A stretch of 64,000 bases of DNA from positions 1-64,000 of the forward strand of contig CAUYUJ010017660.1 of NCBI GenBank assembly GCA_963575745.1, given 5' to 3'. The notes beneath the pieces were generated by a model, which was not told the DNA's origin, did no database searches, and saw only the letters and a program-made list of their open reading frames with translations. The DNA comes from Prorocentrum cordatum. Lineage: Eukaryota; Sar; Dinophyceae; Prorocentrales; Prorocentraceae. Of the stretch, positions 10,757-19,420 are shown in pieces (within the stretch, counting starts at the first letter, position 1; each line of letters begins with the position of its first letter). The translations under genes were made by a program, and so were the position numbers.

Positions 10757-13417
10757 TCGCTTCACCTTCCCGAGGGGAAGCTGCTGCTGTGGTCGGGCGA
10801 CGACCAGAAGGGTGCCTTCCTCGTCTGGAGGGTGCCCGCGGCCTGGCACCCGTACACGGCGGTGGGGAGGCCGCTCCCTGGCGCGTTGTTCGGGCGCCCC
10901 GAGCGCCAGGTGTACCTCGCGTCCGCCGTCATCGCGATGGGCTGGATGCTGGCCGTGCCCGTCTACCAGCATACCCACCGCAGGCTGTGCCGCCTGCCGC
11001 CGCCGTCAGGCGCGGGCTTGCCGCCTGACCTGGAGTGGCGGAAGGACGAGGCCCGCCCCACCGTCGAGGCAGGCAGCGGGCGCGATGCCGGCTGGTGGCA
11101 GGTCTACATCGATGATTTCGATGCGCCCGAGATTGTGGAGGAAGTGCGCGCTCGCCAGATGATAGGCACTGAGGCCGACCTGCAGCGGCATGCAAGAGAA
11201 AGCTACCGGCGGGCTGGCGTTGCGTACTCGGCCGAGAAGGCGCACCTGCGCCAGCTGCGGGTCGAGCGCATGGGCGCAGACATCGACGGAGAGAGCGGGG
11301 GGCTTGCGGCGCCGCGGCAAAAGGTCTTGGCCACTGCGGCCCTCTGCCTCGCGACGCTGGCGCTGGAGACTGTGCCGTGGCGGGTGTGCATGACGGTCCT
11401 CGGGAAGCTCGTGCGGGCGTTCGAGTTCAGGCGCCCGCTCTTCGGCCTGTTGAACTCCATCTGGGCGCTCTCAGGCGCGCGCGCAGCTGTGCGCTACAAC
11501 GCCGAGATAGTGGAGGAACTGGTCCTCAGCCTCATGCTGCTGCCTGCGGCTGCCACCTCCCTGCGCAGCCACCTCGACGGCATGGCCGCCGTGTCGGACG
11601 CCTCGGAGTTCGGTGGCGGCGTCTGCGCGTCCACGGGCTTGAGGCTCGAGGCTCACACGGCACTCGGGGCAGCTGGTGAAGTTGCAGATCACCTCGGAGT
11701 TGGGGCGCGGCTCCTGAACATGCCGACGGACCCGCGGCGCCCGTGGACGACGTCGAACTTTCGCATCTTGGCATCAGTCGTCGTCAGAGTGCTCAACGTG
11801 CTTGTGGTGGGCCTGTTCGACGGCATCGGGGGCCTCGCTGTGGCCTTCTCGCGGCTGCCCGTGCGGATTGTCGCCTACGTCACGGCCGAGACGGACGCGA
11901 AGGCCAGGCGGGTGGTCAGGCTGCGCTGGCCAGGAGCGATCGACTGGGGCGACGTCGCGCGCGTTGACGAGCGCTGCGTCGAGGACCTGGTCGCCGCCTT
12001 TGGCCATGTCGTCGACGTCTGCGTCGCGGGCGCTGGCAGTCCATGCCAGGGCCTGTCTCGCCTCAACGCGAGCGGAGGCGGCCTGCGAGGACGCAAAAGC
12101 TCGCTGTTCTTCGAAGTCCCGAGGATCTTCAGCCTCCTGCGGAGGGCCTTCGGCAGGAAGCTCTACTTTCTGCTCGAGAACGTGGCCAGCATGTCGGAGG
12201 CCAACGTCCGTGCGATCACCGAGCGCATGCAGGTTGTGCCCTACTTGATCTGCTCGTCGGCCCTCGTTCCGTGCCGAAGGCCGCGGCTCTACTGGCTCAG
12301 CTGGCAGCTGCAGCTCGCGGAGCCGTGCAGCATCGTCGACTGGGGCTTCTGCTTAGAGGTCGTTGCAGAGACGGGCGCGGCGATTGACTTCGACTGGGAG
12401 GACGCCGGCTGGCGCTGGGACGGGCGCCCTGCCCCGTTCCCGACGCTCGTGTGCTGCAGGCCGCTGCCGAGCTTCCCGTCAGCCCCGCGTGGGCTCGCCC
12501 AGGCCACGAGCGAGGCTAGAAGCCGTTGGCAGGCCGACTCCTTTCGCTATCATGTTTCGCTATACGAGGACAAAAACCTTCTGCGATGCCTTGCGAGCGA
12601 TCGGCCTAGACGACTCCCGAGCTGCGAGGAAAGAGAGCGGTTGCTGGGATTCGATGTCAGCTACACCGCCGCAGCCACGAAAGGCTCGAACCCGATCGAC
12701 GCGGCGGACGCCAGGTGTTTCCTCCTCGGCAACAGCTTCAGCGTGCACGCTGTGGCATGGGCTTCGCAGCGCGTCCTCCTGGCGGAAGGGGCTCTAGAGC
12801 GGCCCTTCACGGTCGAGGAGCTGGCGCACGTGGGCCAGTGCCGCGAGACCTGGGACCAGTGCGGGACCTTCGAGGACAGCGCGGGCATCCCGGACACCCA
12901 AGAGGCGAGGTCCCTGGTCCTGCACTACCTCAGCCGGGCGGAAATGGGCGGCTCGGACATCCGCCTCGACTGCGGCCTGCCCTACCGTGCAAGAGGTTGG
13001 CCGAGGTCGAGCCTGGGCCCTTTCGTGTGGCGTTGGCGAGTCGTCCTGAGCATGGCGTGGCCGCGGGAGAGGCGCGCGCACATCAACGTGCGCGAGCTGC
13101 AGGCGACGCTGGCGGCGCTGCGCTGGAGGGCGAAGTCAGCGCGGCACGGCTCGCGCTGGTTGCACCTCGTGGACAGCCAAGTGGTCGCGGCCATCGTCAC
13201 CAAGGGCCGCAGCAGCAGCCGCCGCCTGCAGCCGGCTCTCAAGCGCTGGTTGGCCATGGCGATAGCGGCGGACATGTGCCCTCTGATCGGCTACGTTGTC
13301 TCAGAGGATAACCCCGCAGACGAGCAGTCGAGGAAGCTGCGGCGTGGGTCGCGGCTCAGGGGGCGCGCCGCAGGGCCGCCCGTCGCGCGCCCACGCGGCG
13401 CGCGGCTGCTGTGCTAA
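10757..13417 (+). CDS. Reverse transcriptase - RNase H with internal C5-cytosine DNA methyltransferase
   Basis: A continuous frame of about 886 codons with three activities. RT: motif A region WSGDDQKGAFLVWRVP, catalytic VYIDDFD at about 11104. RNase H: first Asp in AAVSDASEFGGG (about 11590), then, after the inserted domain, HINVRELQA (about 13082), LVDSQVV (about 13168) and SEDNPADEQSR (about 13302). Between them lies a complete Dcm-type methyltransferase. Its motif I is LFDGIGG (about 11815), motif IV GSPCQGLS with the catalytic Cys (about 12035), motif VI LLENV (about 12170), motif VIII CRRPRLYW (about 12271) and motif X GNSFSVHA (about 12727). All key residues are present. Expected role: copy the element RNA and methylate cytosines, perhaps in the element's own DNA. 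It overlaps the recombinase frame by 7 bp. Confidence 0.9.
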   Translation, partial: SLHLPEGKLLLWSGDDQKGAFLVWRVPAAWHPYTAVGRPLPGALFGRPERQVYLASAVIAMGWMLAVPVYQHTHRRLCRLPPPSGAGLPPDLEWRKDEARPTVEAGSGRDAGWWQVYIDDFDAPEIVEEVRARQMIGTEADLQRHARESYRRAGVAYSAEKAHLRQLRVERMGADIDGESGGLAAPRQKVLATAALCLATLALETVPWRVCMTVLGKLVRAFEFRRPLFGLLNSIWALSGARAAVRYNAEIVEELVLSLMLLPAAATSLRSHLDGMAAVSDASEFGGGVCASTGLRLEAHTALGAAGEVADHLGVGARLLNMPTDPRRPWTTSNFRILASVVVRVLNVLVVGLFDGIGGLAVAFSRLPVRIVAYVTAETDAKARRVVRLRWPGAIDWGDVARVDERCVEDLVAAFGHVVDVCVAGAGSPCQGLSRLNASGGGLRGRKSSLFFEVPRIFSLLRRAFGRKLYFLLENVASMSEANVRAITERMQVVPYLICSSALVPCRRPRLYWLSWQLQLAEPCSIVDWGFCLEVVAETGAAIDFDWEDAGWRWDGRPAPFPTLVCCRPLPSFPSAPRGLAQATSEARSRWQADSFRYHVSLYEDKNLLRCLASDRPRRLPSCEERERLLGFDVSYTAAATKGSNPIDAADARCFLLGNSFSVHAVAWASQRVLLAEGALERPFTVEELAHVGQCRETWDQCGTFEDSAGIPDTQEARSLVLHYLSRAEMGGSDIRLDCGLPYRARGWPRSSLGPFVWRWRVVLSMAWPRERRAHINVRELQATLAALRWRAKSARHGSRWLHLVDSQVVAAIVTKGRSSSRRLQPALKRWLAMAIAADMCPLIGYVVSEDNPADEQSRKLRRGSRLRGRAAGPPVARPRGARLLC

Positions 13418-14301
13418 AGCAGCGGAGCCAGCGCACGCAGACGCTGGCATCGCTGCGGGTCGGCGCTGCGACCCGAAGGAGATATGCCGCTGCGGTCCGA
13501 GAGCTCCTGAGGCGCTACGAGGTGAGCCCCCAGGATATCGGGGCCCTCGGCGACGACGGGGAGGATGCCGACAGCCTCGTCGCCAACTTCCTTGAGGCAA
13601 AGTGGAGCGAGGGAGCTGGCATCGCGCTCGCCAACAACACTGTGGCGGGCGTGATCTTTGCGGTGCCCAGGCTGCGGCGGCGCCTGGACCTCTCCTGGGC
13701 GCTGCTGAAGGCGTGGCGCCGCGCCGAGCCTGCAGGCCGGGTGCTGCCGTTCACGCCCGAGATTGTGGGGGCCATGGCTGGCCTGGCAGCGGAGGCGGCG
13801 GCGTTCGACGTGGGCGCCTTGCTCCTCATCGGCTTCGAGGGCATGCTGCGCGGCGGCGAGGCCTTCGCCCTCCGCGGGCAGGATGTGATGGATCGAGGCG
13901 AAGTCATCGTCCTCCGGATCAACACGTCCAAGACGACGGCGGGCAAAGATGGCGCCGAGGCCGTGGTCATCCGCTCGCGGGTCGCAAAGGAGATGCTGCG
14001 GCTGGTTGTGCGGCATCGGCGCGCCGACGAGCCTCTGTCGTGGCGGTCGCCCGCGCAGCTGAGGAGCGCGCTGGCGGCCCTGGCGCGCGGGCTGCTGCTG
14101 CCAGGCCCGTTCTCGTGGCATTCGTGCCGCCGCGGAGGCGCTTCCGACTTTTTCCTGAAGTCGTCTTCGATGGAGGCCACGCTCGTCGCGGGCCGCTGGG
14201 CGTCATCGATGACGGCGCGGCTCTACGTGGAGGGCGCCGTCGCCGACTTGGTGAAGGTGCGGCCCCAGGACCAGGCCGCCTCAGCCGTGCAGTACGGCTG
14301 A
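13411..14301 (+). CDS. Tyrosine recombinase (integrase) of the YR element
   Basis: About 296 residues in the frame overlapping the end of the RT-RNase H ORF. No ATG lies at the start of the overlap: the frame opens with GTG and stays open, so translation may depend on frameshifting or reinitiation. An N-terminal SAM-like region (TRRRYAAAVRELLRRY) is followed by the catalytic domain with Arg in GMLRGGEAFALR (about 13844), a Lys/Thr-rich beta hairpin (TSKTTAGKDG), H-x-x-R in SWHSCRRGGAS (about 14113), GRW in place of the usual His/Trp, and the nucleophile in ARLYVEGA (about 14215). This is the integrase of DIRS/Ngaro-type retroelements and would join circular cDNA to the target. The last 13 codons and the stop lie inside a perfect hairpin. 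Confidence 0.9.
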   Translation: MLKQRSQRTQTLASLRVGAATRRRYAAAVRELLRRYEVSPQDIGALGDDGEDADSLVANFLEAKWSEGAGIALANNTVAGVIFAVPRLRRRLDLSWALLKAWRRAEPAGRVLPFTPEIVGAMAGLAAEAAAFDVGALLLIGFEGMLRGGEAFALRGQDVMDRGEVIVLRINTSKTTAGKDGAEAVVIRSRVAKEMLRLVVRHRRADEPLSWRSPAQLRSALAALARGLLLPGPFSWHSCRRGGASDFFLKSSSMEATLVAGRWASSMTARLYVEGAVADLVKVRPQDQAASAVQYG

Positions 14302-14321
14302 GGCGGCCTGGTCCTGGGGCC
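14261..14321 (+). other. 28-bp perfect stem-loop over the recombinase stop codon
   Basis: Arms 14261-14288 and 14294-14321 are exact reverse complements (28 of 28) around the 5-nt loop GCAGT. The TGA stop (14299-14301) lies in the 3' arm. The stem is GC-rich and would be very stable in RNA. It may act as a 3' end or transcript stability signal; function is inferred only. Confidence 0.85.
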
Positions 14322-14473
14322 TTCCTTGATTGTTCTAAATGATCTCCTCTCGCGCATGCATGTTATAAGCAGTAGCAGCAGCAAAGGACAAGCCTCTGCA
14401 ATTAAGTGTGGGGAGGGGTGGAGAGTCAAACGGCATTTTCACACGGCCTTTTAGAGCCAAGGAGGGAGTAAGT
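14322..14473. other. Spacer between recombinase and B1
   Basis: 152 bp, no ORF of note; contains an AGCAGTAGCAGCAGCA run and TTTTAGAGCC near B1. Nothing else recognised. Confidence 0.5.
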
Positions 14474-14720
14474 GGTTTAGCAGGTTTCCCCCTCCCGTGC
14501 GTGTGGGCCGAGTGCTCCCTGTCAGGGCCTGGGCTGCCCTCGGGGTTCCTGGGAGGGCAGCGTGGCTGTTGGGGCGTCCCCCCAGGGCCTGGGCTGCCCT
14601 CGTGGCTCTCGGTGAGGCGCAGCGTGGCTGTTGGCAGGGGCGATTCGGTAGCACGCAGGAGGGGGCGGGGAAACGAGCTAATAGACCATTGGCGTGGCCA
14701 CGTGCGCGGAAAAACGGTAT
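14474..14720 (+). repeat. Split direct repeat B1 (247 bp)
   Basis: Near-identical to 14884-15130 (only a few substitutions, for example GCGTCC against GCATCC). Begins GGTTTAGCAGGTTTCC and ends AAAACGGTAT. It contains two tandem GGGCCTGGGCTG-type sub-repeats. Confidence 0.9.
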
Positions 14721-14805
14721 GCCCGTATACAGACTTGTATGGCCATACCATTTCCCGTGAAACGTGAAACGCACGCCGTCTTCCGTTCCAGAGCTGATCT
14801 GGCTC
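14717..14805 (+). repeat. Split direct repeat A2 (89 bp identical to A1)
   Basis: Exact copy of 7719-7807, sharing the four bases GTAT with the end of B1. The A2 region runs on to 14883, of which the last 78 bp have no match at the left end. Confidence 0.9.
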
Positions 14806-14883
14806 CCACCCGCGCTCCACCCACAAATCATCTCTGTAGAAGAAGCCGGCTCAATGCTTGCCTGAGGTGCCGTAGCCCAATCA

Positions 14884-15130
14884 GGTTTAGCAGGTTTCCC
14901 CCTCCCGTGCGTGTGGGCCGAGTGCTCCCTGTCAGGGCCTGGGCTGCCCTCGGGGTTCCTGGGAGGGCAGCGTGGCTGTTGGGGCATCCCCCCAGGGCCT
15001 GGGCTGTCCTCGTGGCTCTCGGTGAGGCGCAGCGTGGCTGTTGGCAGGGACGATTCGGTAGCACGCAGGAGGGGGCGGGGAAACGAGCTAATAGACCATT
15101 GGCGTGGTCACGTGCGCGGAAAAACGGTAT
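14884..15130 (+). repeat. Split direct repeat B2, right end of the YR element
   Basis: Second 247-bp copy, ending CGGTAT; beyond it the sequence turns abruptly AT-rich, which marks the right boundary. Confidence 0.9.
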
Positions 15131-15176
15131 ATTTATTTATAAGTTTTATAACATATATATATAATTATATTTATAC

Positions 15177-15210
<34 letters not shown>

Positions 15211-15735
15211 CGAACTCACAGCCGATGCTTGTCCAGACTCAAGTCCAGCTGTGCTGCCAGGAGTTCCCTTGCATCTCTGTCTTTGGCGCCCGTTCGTGTG
15301 CGTGTTCGTCTTCCGCCGAGGTTAGCATCCTTGCCACCCTTCGACGAGCAGCTCGTCGGTTCATGCAATGGTCCGACCCTCCAGCTCGTTTTAGTAGACA
15401 TGGTTGGCGAGGCCAGTTGCTCCACCAATCTCACGCTCTGTGGCTCAAGGGGGGCTTTGTCTTCTGCAGCGGGTGGGGCAGATATGCCGAGGGCCTTCCA
15501 AGGCTGCTTACCCAGTAATGTGAAGCCACTGTGCGTGCCTTTTTTCTCGGTCACCAAAGGCCAGTATACTGTCCTCATGGGGATTTGGAAACGTTTGCCG
15601 CCTCGTATCGATATCCGAGAGTGGAGTCAGCGAACCGATGTTTCGTATTGCTGTGATCCTGGGTGGGCTCTCCGCCGTTGGCGGTCCCCTGCCTGTGTGT
15701 GAGTCCTAGGTCCCTCGGAGGTTTGTAGGCAGATG
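15131..15735. other. Right flank of the YR element
   Basis: AT-rich DNA and a (GT)n tract (15181-15208) mirror the left flank. Then comes mixed sequence with short frames (for example a Cys/Ser-rich reading around 15400-15700) and no recognisable domain. It may include an exon of an unknown host gene; this cannot be shown. Confidence 0.4.
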
Positions 15736-15739
15736 CTCG

Positions 15740-15935
15740 TGCCCTTGCCTAGTTGGGAGCTCCCTCTTCCTCCCTCCTCCTCTCTCTTCCTTCCTCCTCA
15801 TCCCTCCTCCCCTCCTTCCTCTTCTTTGGTCTTGTTAGTGCCCTCGCGCTGTAACTTATGGATATCTGGCCTGCCGTTCGCTTGCTCCCTCTCTCTCTCT
15901 CTCTTTCCTCTCTCTCTCTCTTTCTCCCCTCGTCA
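15740..15935. repeat. TCCTCC / TCTCTC polypyrimidine tract
   Basis: Two pyrimidine microsatellites, 15753-15825 (TCCTCC type) and 15889-15935 (TCTC type), with about 60 bp between. Confidence 0.9.
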
Positions 15936-16473
15936 ACCCGCAGCCTTTTGGTTTGGGCAGGCTGCTTTCGCTTATGGCGAAGGGGGGCGCATGCCCCTGT
16001 GAACCCGATTCGTTTTTTTTCAAGATCTTGCTCCATCTCGGCACCCTTGCCTCCCGGGGCCTTGACGGAGGGTGGGGCAGCGGGAACCCGGGATGGTGGC
16101 CCTATTGGCCTGCATTCCCGTGCCCGCCGTCGCGGCGCTGGCCACCCTCATTGGCCCGGTGCTCCCTGGCGGACTCGGCCCCCGTCCTGGAGTCAGTGGC
16201 TGGGTGGGCTGTCCGAGCGCGAGCGGAGCGGAGGCGGGGAGTGCAGGACCCCCCGCTCGCCCGGCTGAAGGGGAGTGCGGACCTACGCAGGTCGTTGATA
16301 AAGGGTTTCGACCTGAGCAGGTTGTTAAGCATCCTCCCTTGGACGTGGCAGGGCCCTCCGAGTGGCCAGCCCCCCACGCGCCCTGCTGAGGGGGAGGCGA
16401 CTGAGGCTGAACTGAGCGTCGGCTGGCTGGCCGACCCCCCCGCGCGAGGGTTCCCCAGCACGGCGAACGCAGG
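15936..16473. other. GC-rich stretch, no supported gene
   Basis: Open frames on both strands without recognisable domains. Confidence 0.4.
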
Positions 16474-16680
16474 TGGACGACCCGAGCGCGAGTGGGGTAG
16501 GCCCGGCGGCCGCAGTGGCGGCCATCCCCGTCGCCCTCTGCAGCACCCACCTCGTGCAGATGGACGACCCGAGCGCGAGTGGGGTACACCTGGCGGTCGC
16601 AGTGGCTGCCATCCCCGTCGCCCACTGCACCCACCTCGCGCGTGTGGACGACCCGAGCGCGTATGGGGTAGACCCAGGAG
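16474..16680 (+). repeat. 84-87 bp tandem repeat
   Basis: Units begin TGGACGACCCGAGCGCG at 16474, 16561 and 16645. The spacings (87 and 84) are multiples of three, so the + frame stays open and reads (M/V)DDPSASGV...VAAIPVA repeatedly. Coding status is unproven. Confidence 0.85.
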
Positions 16681-17444
16681 GGGACTCCGAACGGGCCGCC
16701 TGCCGCGGGAGTGACTGCCCTTCGAGGGGGCTGAAGCCCAACGGAACCAGATACCATGGACCTGGGAGGGTGGAAGGGTGGGCGGCGGGGCTACGCGCGC
16801 GGCGCCGACGGGGGCTTGGACCACCGGCGCCACCTCGGGCTCCGGCGATTGGGAGACCTGCCCGGCCGCGCCACGGGATTTCTGCGAGATGACGGACTCC
16901 CAAACCCATGGGGGTCCCGCGCCTGGGAGGGGGTCGAAGATGAGGTCCTCGTCGCCGCGCCCATACACCTTGCCCCCGTGCTCCTCGTCCTCTTCGGGAG
17001 GGTGGGAGGGGCCCCAGGCGGGAAGGTCGAAGGATCGATGTTCGCGGGGGGGCCGGTGTGCCTCTCGAGCCCCCCGGTGTGGCTCCTCTGCCCGTCGTAC
17101 GACCTGGTCCTCGCCACCTCGCCCATCCACCTCTCCCCCGGGCGCCAAGTCTTCTTCGGGAGGGTGGGGCCTGGGGAGTCCCCTGGTGCCTCGTGCGACG
17201 TGCATGGCGCCGACGAGGACCTGGCCCCTCGGCGCTGACCCTGGCCCCGAACCTCCGGGAGGTCCCCCCTCACCCGGGGGAGAGAAGCAGGGCGGATTAC
17301 CCCCCGCCTTCCCTGGGCCCCGGCGCGGGCGCTGATGCCGGCTGCGGCACCGACGCCCGCAACTCGGACGCTCACGACCCGTATGCCGACGCCCCGAGCC
17401 CGGGTCCCGTGTCCGCGGCGGCTCGCGCAAGCTGCGTCGGTTCG
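16681..17444. other. GC-rich stretch with a diverged internal duplication
   Basis: Two diverged copies (about 16940-17030 and 17100-17190) share CTCTTCGGGAGGGTGGG-like cores and CCCATCCACCT/CCCATACACCT. No domain recognised on either strand. Confidence 0.45.
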
Positions 17445-18443
17445 ATGCTTCTGGCGCTCCTCGCGCTTCTGCTGTCAGGCCACGGCTGCGCCGCGGTGGA
17501 CGTCCATCGGGAAAAAGACGGCGTGGACGGCCGACCTGACGTTGACGACGGCTGGGACGACGCTGCCGACGACCACGACTCGTGCGCCGACTCTGCCGCC
17601 GCCGACGACTCGGACGCCGACGCCGCCGATGACGCCGACGCCGACTCGGCCGCCAGCGCCCCCGACGACGCCGACGACGCCGCAGGCGAAGTCGCGGCCG
17701 ACTTGGACGAGAGACGCTCAGACGGCGCCCGCGACGGCCTCGGTGCCGATGCCGCTGCCAACGCCGACGCCGACGACTCGGACGCCGACGTCGACTCCGA
17801 CGACTCGCCGATCCTGGTGCCGACGCCTCTGGACTCGGACACCGAAAACGGGCCCGACGACGGCGTGGACCCCCAGGGCAGGCCCGATCCCCGAGACGGG
17901 CCCGAACCCCGTGACGGGCCCGGCCCGCGAGGCGGGCCCGACCCCCGAGAGGGGCCTGATCATGACGACGCAGACGGCGACGACCAGCCCGACGACGACG
18001 GCGCGGACCCCCTGGAGGCCTGCACCTTAGACGGGGCAGAGAACGGCACCTGTGGGGAGCCGTGGAGAACGGTGGACGCCTGTGGGGAGCCGTGGGGAAC
18101 GGGGGACACACGTGGGGAGCCGTGGGGAACGGTGGGCACCCGTGGAGGGCCGCGGGGAACGGTGGACACCCGTGGGGAGCTGCGGCTCTCCTGTGCCTGG
18201 CTCAGGCCCTCTGGCCTGGCCCTGGCCTCCTGCGGTGCCCTAGCTCCCCTCGTCCGCGCCCGCCGGCTGTTCTGGCTGCTGCAGGCCGCTCCGAACTCGG
18301 AGGCGCCCCCCCCACGACGGGCAAGGGCGCCCCCGCGGGCATGGCAGCACCCGCACCTGCGCACCCGCGTGAAAAGGGCACAGCTGCGCGACCAGGAGGG
18401 GCTCACCTGCGCCCTGGTGGATGCCTGGGAGTATCTGAAGTAA
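17445..18443 (+). CDS. Putative secreted Asp-rich repeat protein
   Basis: An ATG at 17445 opens a 332-residue frame starting MLLALLALLLSGHGCAAVDV, a convincing signal peptide with a likely cut after GCAA. Residues about 25-150 are extremely acidic (Asp-Ala, Asp-Asp and Ala-Asp runs, DDSDADAADDADAD). Residues about 150-180 have six PD/PE/PGPR-Gly units (RPDPRDGPEPRDGPGP), and about 195-245 have tandem GEPWGTVGTRG-like units of about 10 residues. The C-terminus is Arg/Ala-rich. The composition resembles acidic secreted or wall-associated proteins, but no enzyme domain is present. GC-rich GAC/GCC repeats can also give such frames by chance; the signal peptide in the right place favours a real gene. 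The frame also stays open upstream to 17058. Confidence 0.4.
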   Translation: MLLALLALLLSGHGCAAVDVHREKDGVDGRPDVDDGWDDAADDHDSCADSAAADDSDADAADDADADSAASAPDDADDAAGEVAADLDERRSDGARDGLGADAAANADADDSDADVDSDDSPILVPTPLDSDTENGPDDGVDPQGRPDPRDGPEPRDGPGPRGGPDPREGPDHDDADGDDQPDDDGADPLEACTLDGAENGTCGEPWRTVDACGEPWGTGDTRGEPWGTVGTRGGPRGTVDTRGELRLSCAWLRPSGLALASCGALAPLVRARRLFWLLQAAPNSEAPPPRRARAPPRAWQHPHLRTRVKRAQLRDQEGLTCALVDAWEYLK

Positions 18444-18894
18444 CAAGACGAGGAATAATACGAGCCATACGCGGAATGGTAAGACAACGCATTATATTTA
18501 TCATAAGAACGAGTCACATCAATAACATGACGGTTAGTAGTAACACTCATAAATGTAGTAGTTATAATGTTGCGAATCGTACTACTTTCGACTGCTAATG
18601 CGACTAATGCTGATAGAACTATTACGACGAGTAGTCCTAGTAAGAAGAAGGGTAACACGAATACGAGTATCTCTACGAAGCACAGAAACTCTCGTAGTAA
18701 TGATGAGGGTAATACTATTATTAATATTCGTAATAATATTCATAATTGATATCATTGATAATCACTAAAAACTGATATTAGTTATTATTAATAATAATCG
18801 TAGTAATAATGATGCTACTACTCATACTACTAATACTAATACTAATACTATTAATAATATTGATAATAATAATATAATTATTATTGTTAATATT
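18444..18894. other. AT-rich trinucleotide-like DNA
   Basis: Sharp drop in GC just after the Asp-rich frame. Rich in TAATAT/ACTAAT/TAGTAA words; no gene seen. Confidence 0.6.
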
Positions 18895-19150
18895 AATAAA
18901 GAGGAGGAGGCGGAGGAGGAGGAGGAGGAGGAGGGGAGAGGAGGAGGAGGAGGAGGAGCAGGAGGAGGAGGAAGGAGGAGGAGGGAGAGGGTGGGGAGGG
19001 GAAAAGGGGAGCAGGGATCAGGAGCAGGAGGAAGAGGAGGCGGAGGAGGAGGAGGAGGAGGAAGAGGAGGAGGGCGAGGAGGAGGAATATGAGGAGGAGG
19101 AGGAGGAGGAGGAGGAGGAGGAGGAGGTGGAGGGGAGGAGGAGGAGGGCA
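18895..19150. repeat. (GGA)n polypurine tract
   Basis: About 255 bp of GAGGAGGA with minor interruptions. Confidence 0.95.
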
Positions 19151-19420
19151 AGCAGAATGGCCAGAGGCCTCTTGGATGCCTCTCGGAGTCTCTTTGGTTC
19201 TTTCTTGAATGCTTCTGTGAGTCCTCTTGGAGCGTCTTGTGGGCCTCTTGGTGGTCCAGGGGGCGTGAGCGTGTTGGGTGTTTGGGGGGGGCCTCTCGGG
19301 GTCTCTTAGAGGTATCGTGGGAGCCTCTTGCGAGCCTCTTGATGCCTCCAGGAGGTCTCTAGGGGCCTCCTGGGCGCCTCTTGGAGTGCTCTTGGGGCAC
19401 TATTTTGGGCCTCGGGGTGC
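19151..19420 (+). repeat. Degenerate CTCTTGGGGCC-type repeats
   Basis: Recurring CCTCTTGGxGCC words about every 12-24 bp. The same word family recurs at 26740-26920 (antisense), 35085-35215, 36150-36200 (antisense), 41335-41700, 46385-47050 and 56830-57400. Confidence 0.8.

Larger units (their letters stand above)
7719..15130 (+). mobile_element. YR retrotransposon (Ngaro/DIRS-like) with captured DNA methyltransferase
   Basis: A 7.4-kb element. It has an 89-bp left repeat (A1), gag-like region, reverse transcriptase with a Y-I-D-D box, RNase H, an inserted C5-cytosine methyltransferase and a tyrosine recombinase. The right end is B1 (247 bp), A2 (same 89 bp as A1) and B2 (247 bp). The order A1-ORFs-B1-A2-B2 is the split-direct-repeat pattern of Ngaro-type YR elements. 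No target duplication is expected for recombinase integration, and none is seen. Two frame changes inside the coding region (about 9416 and 10756) suggest this copy is not intact, unless they are programmed or assembly errors. Methyltransferase-bearing retrotransposons are known in Symbiodinium-type dinoflagellates (work of de Mendoza and colleagues). Confidence 0.85.

Noticed and set aside
11790-14301. Bacterial contamination or prophage (Dcm methyltransferase plus tyrosine integrase)
   Set aside because: Both are fused or overlapped with RT-RNase H and bounded by split direct repeats, which fits a eukaryotic YR retroelement.
14868-14885. CCGTAGCCC in A2 as a spliced leader start
   Set aside because: Eight bases match but the remainder does not; not near a start codon.
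7802-15449. TGGCTCAA at 7802 and TGGCTCAAG at 15441 as relict spliced leaders
   Set aside because: Only the 3' end of the SL matches; the CCGTAGCC part is absent, and the first is part of a hairpin in the YR element.
16102-18111. 669-codon Arg-rich frame on the - strand
   Set aside because: It lies opposite the GAC/GCC repeats; Arg runs are the antisense of Asp/Ala codons. The + frame has a signal peptide and is preferred.
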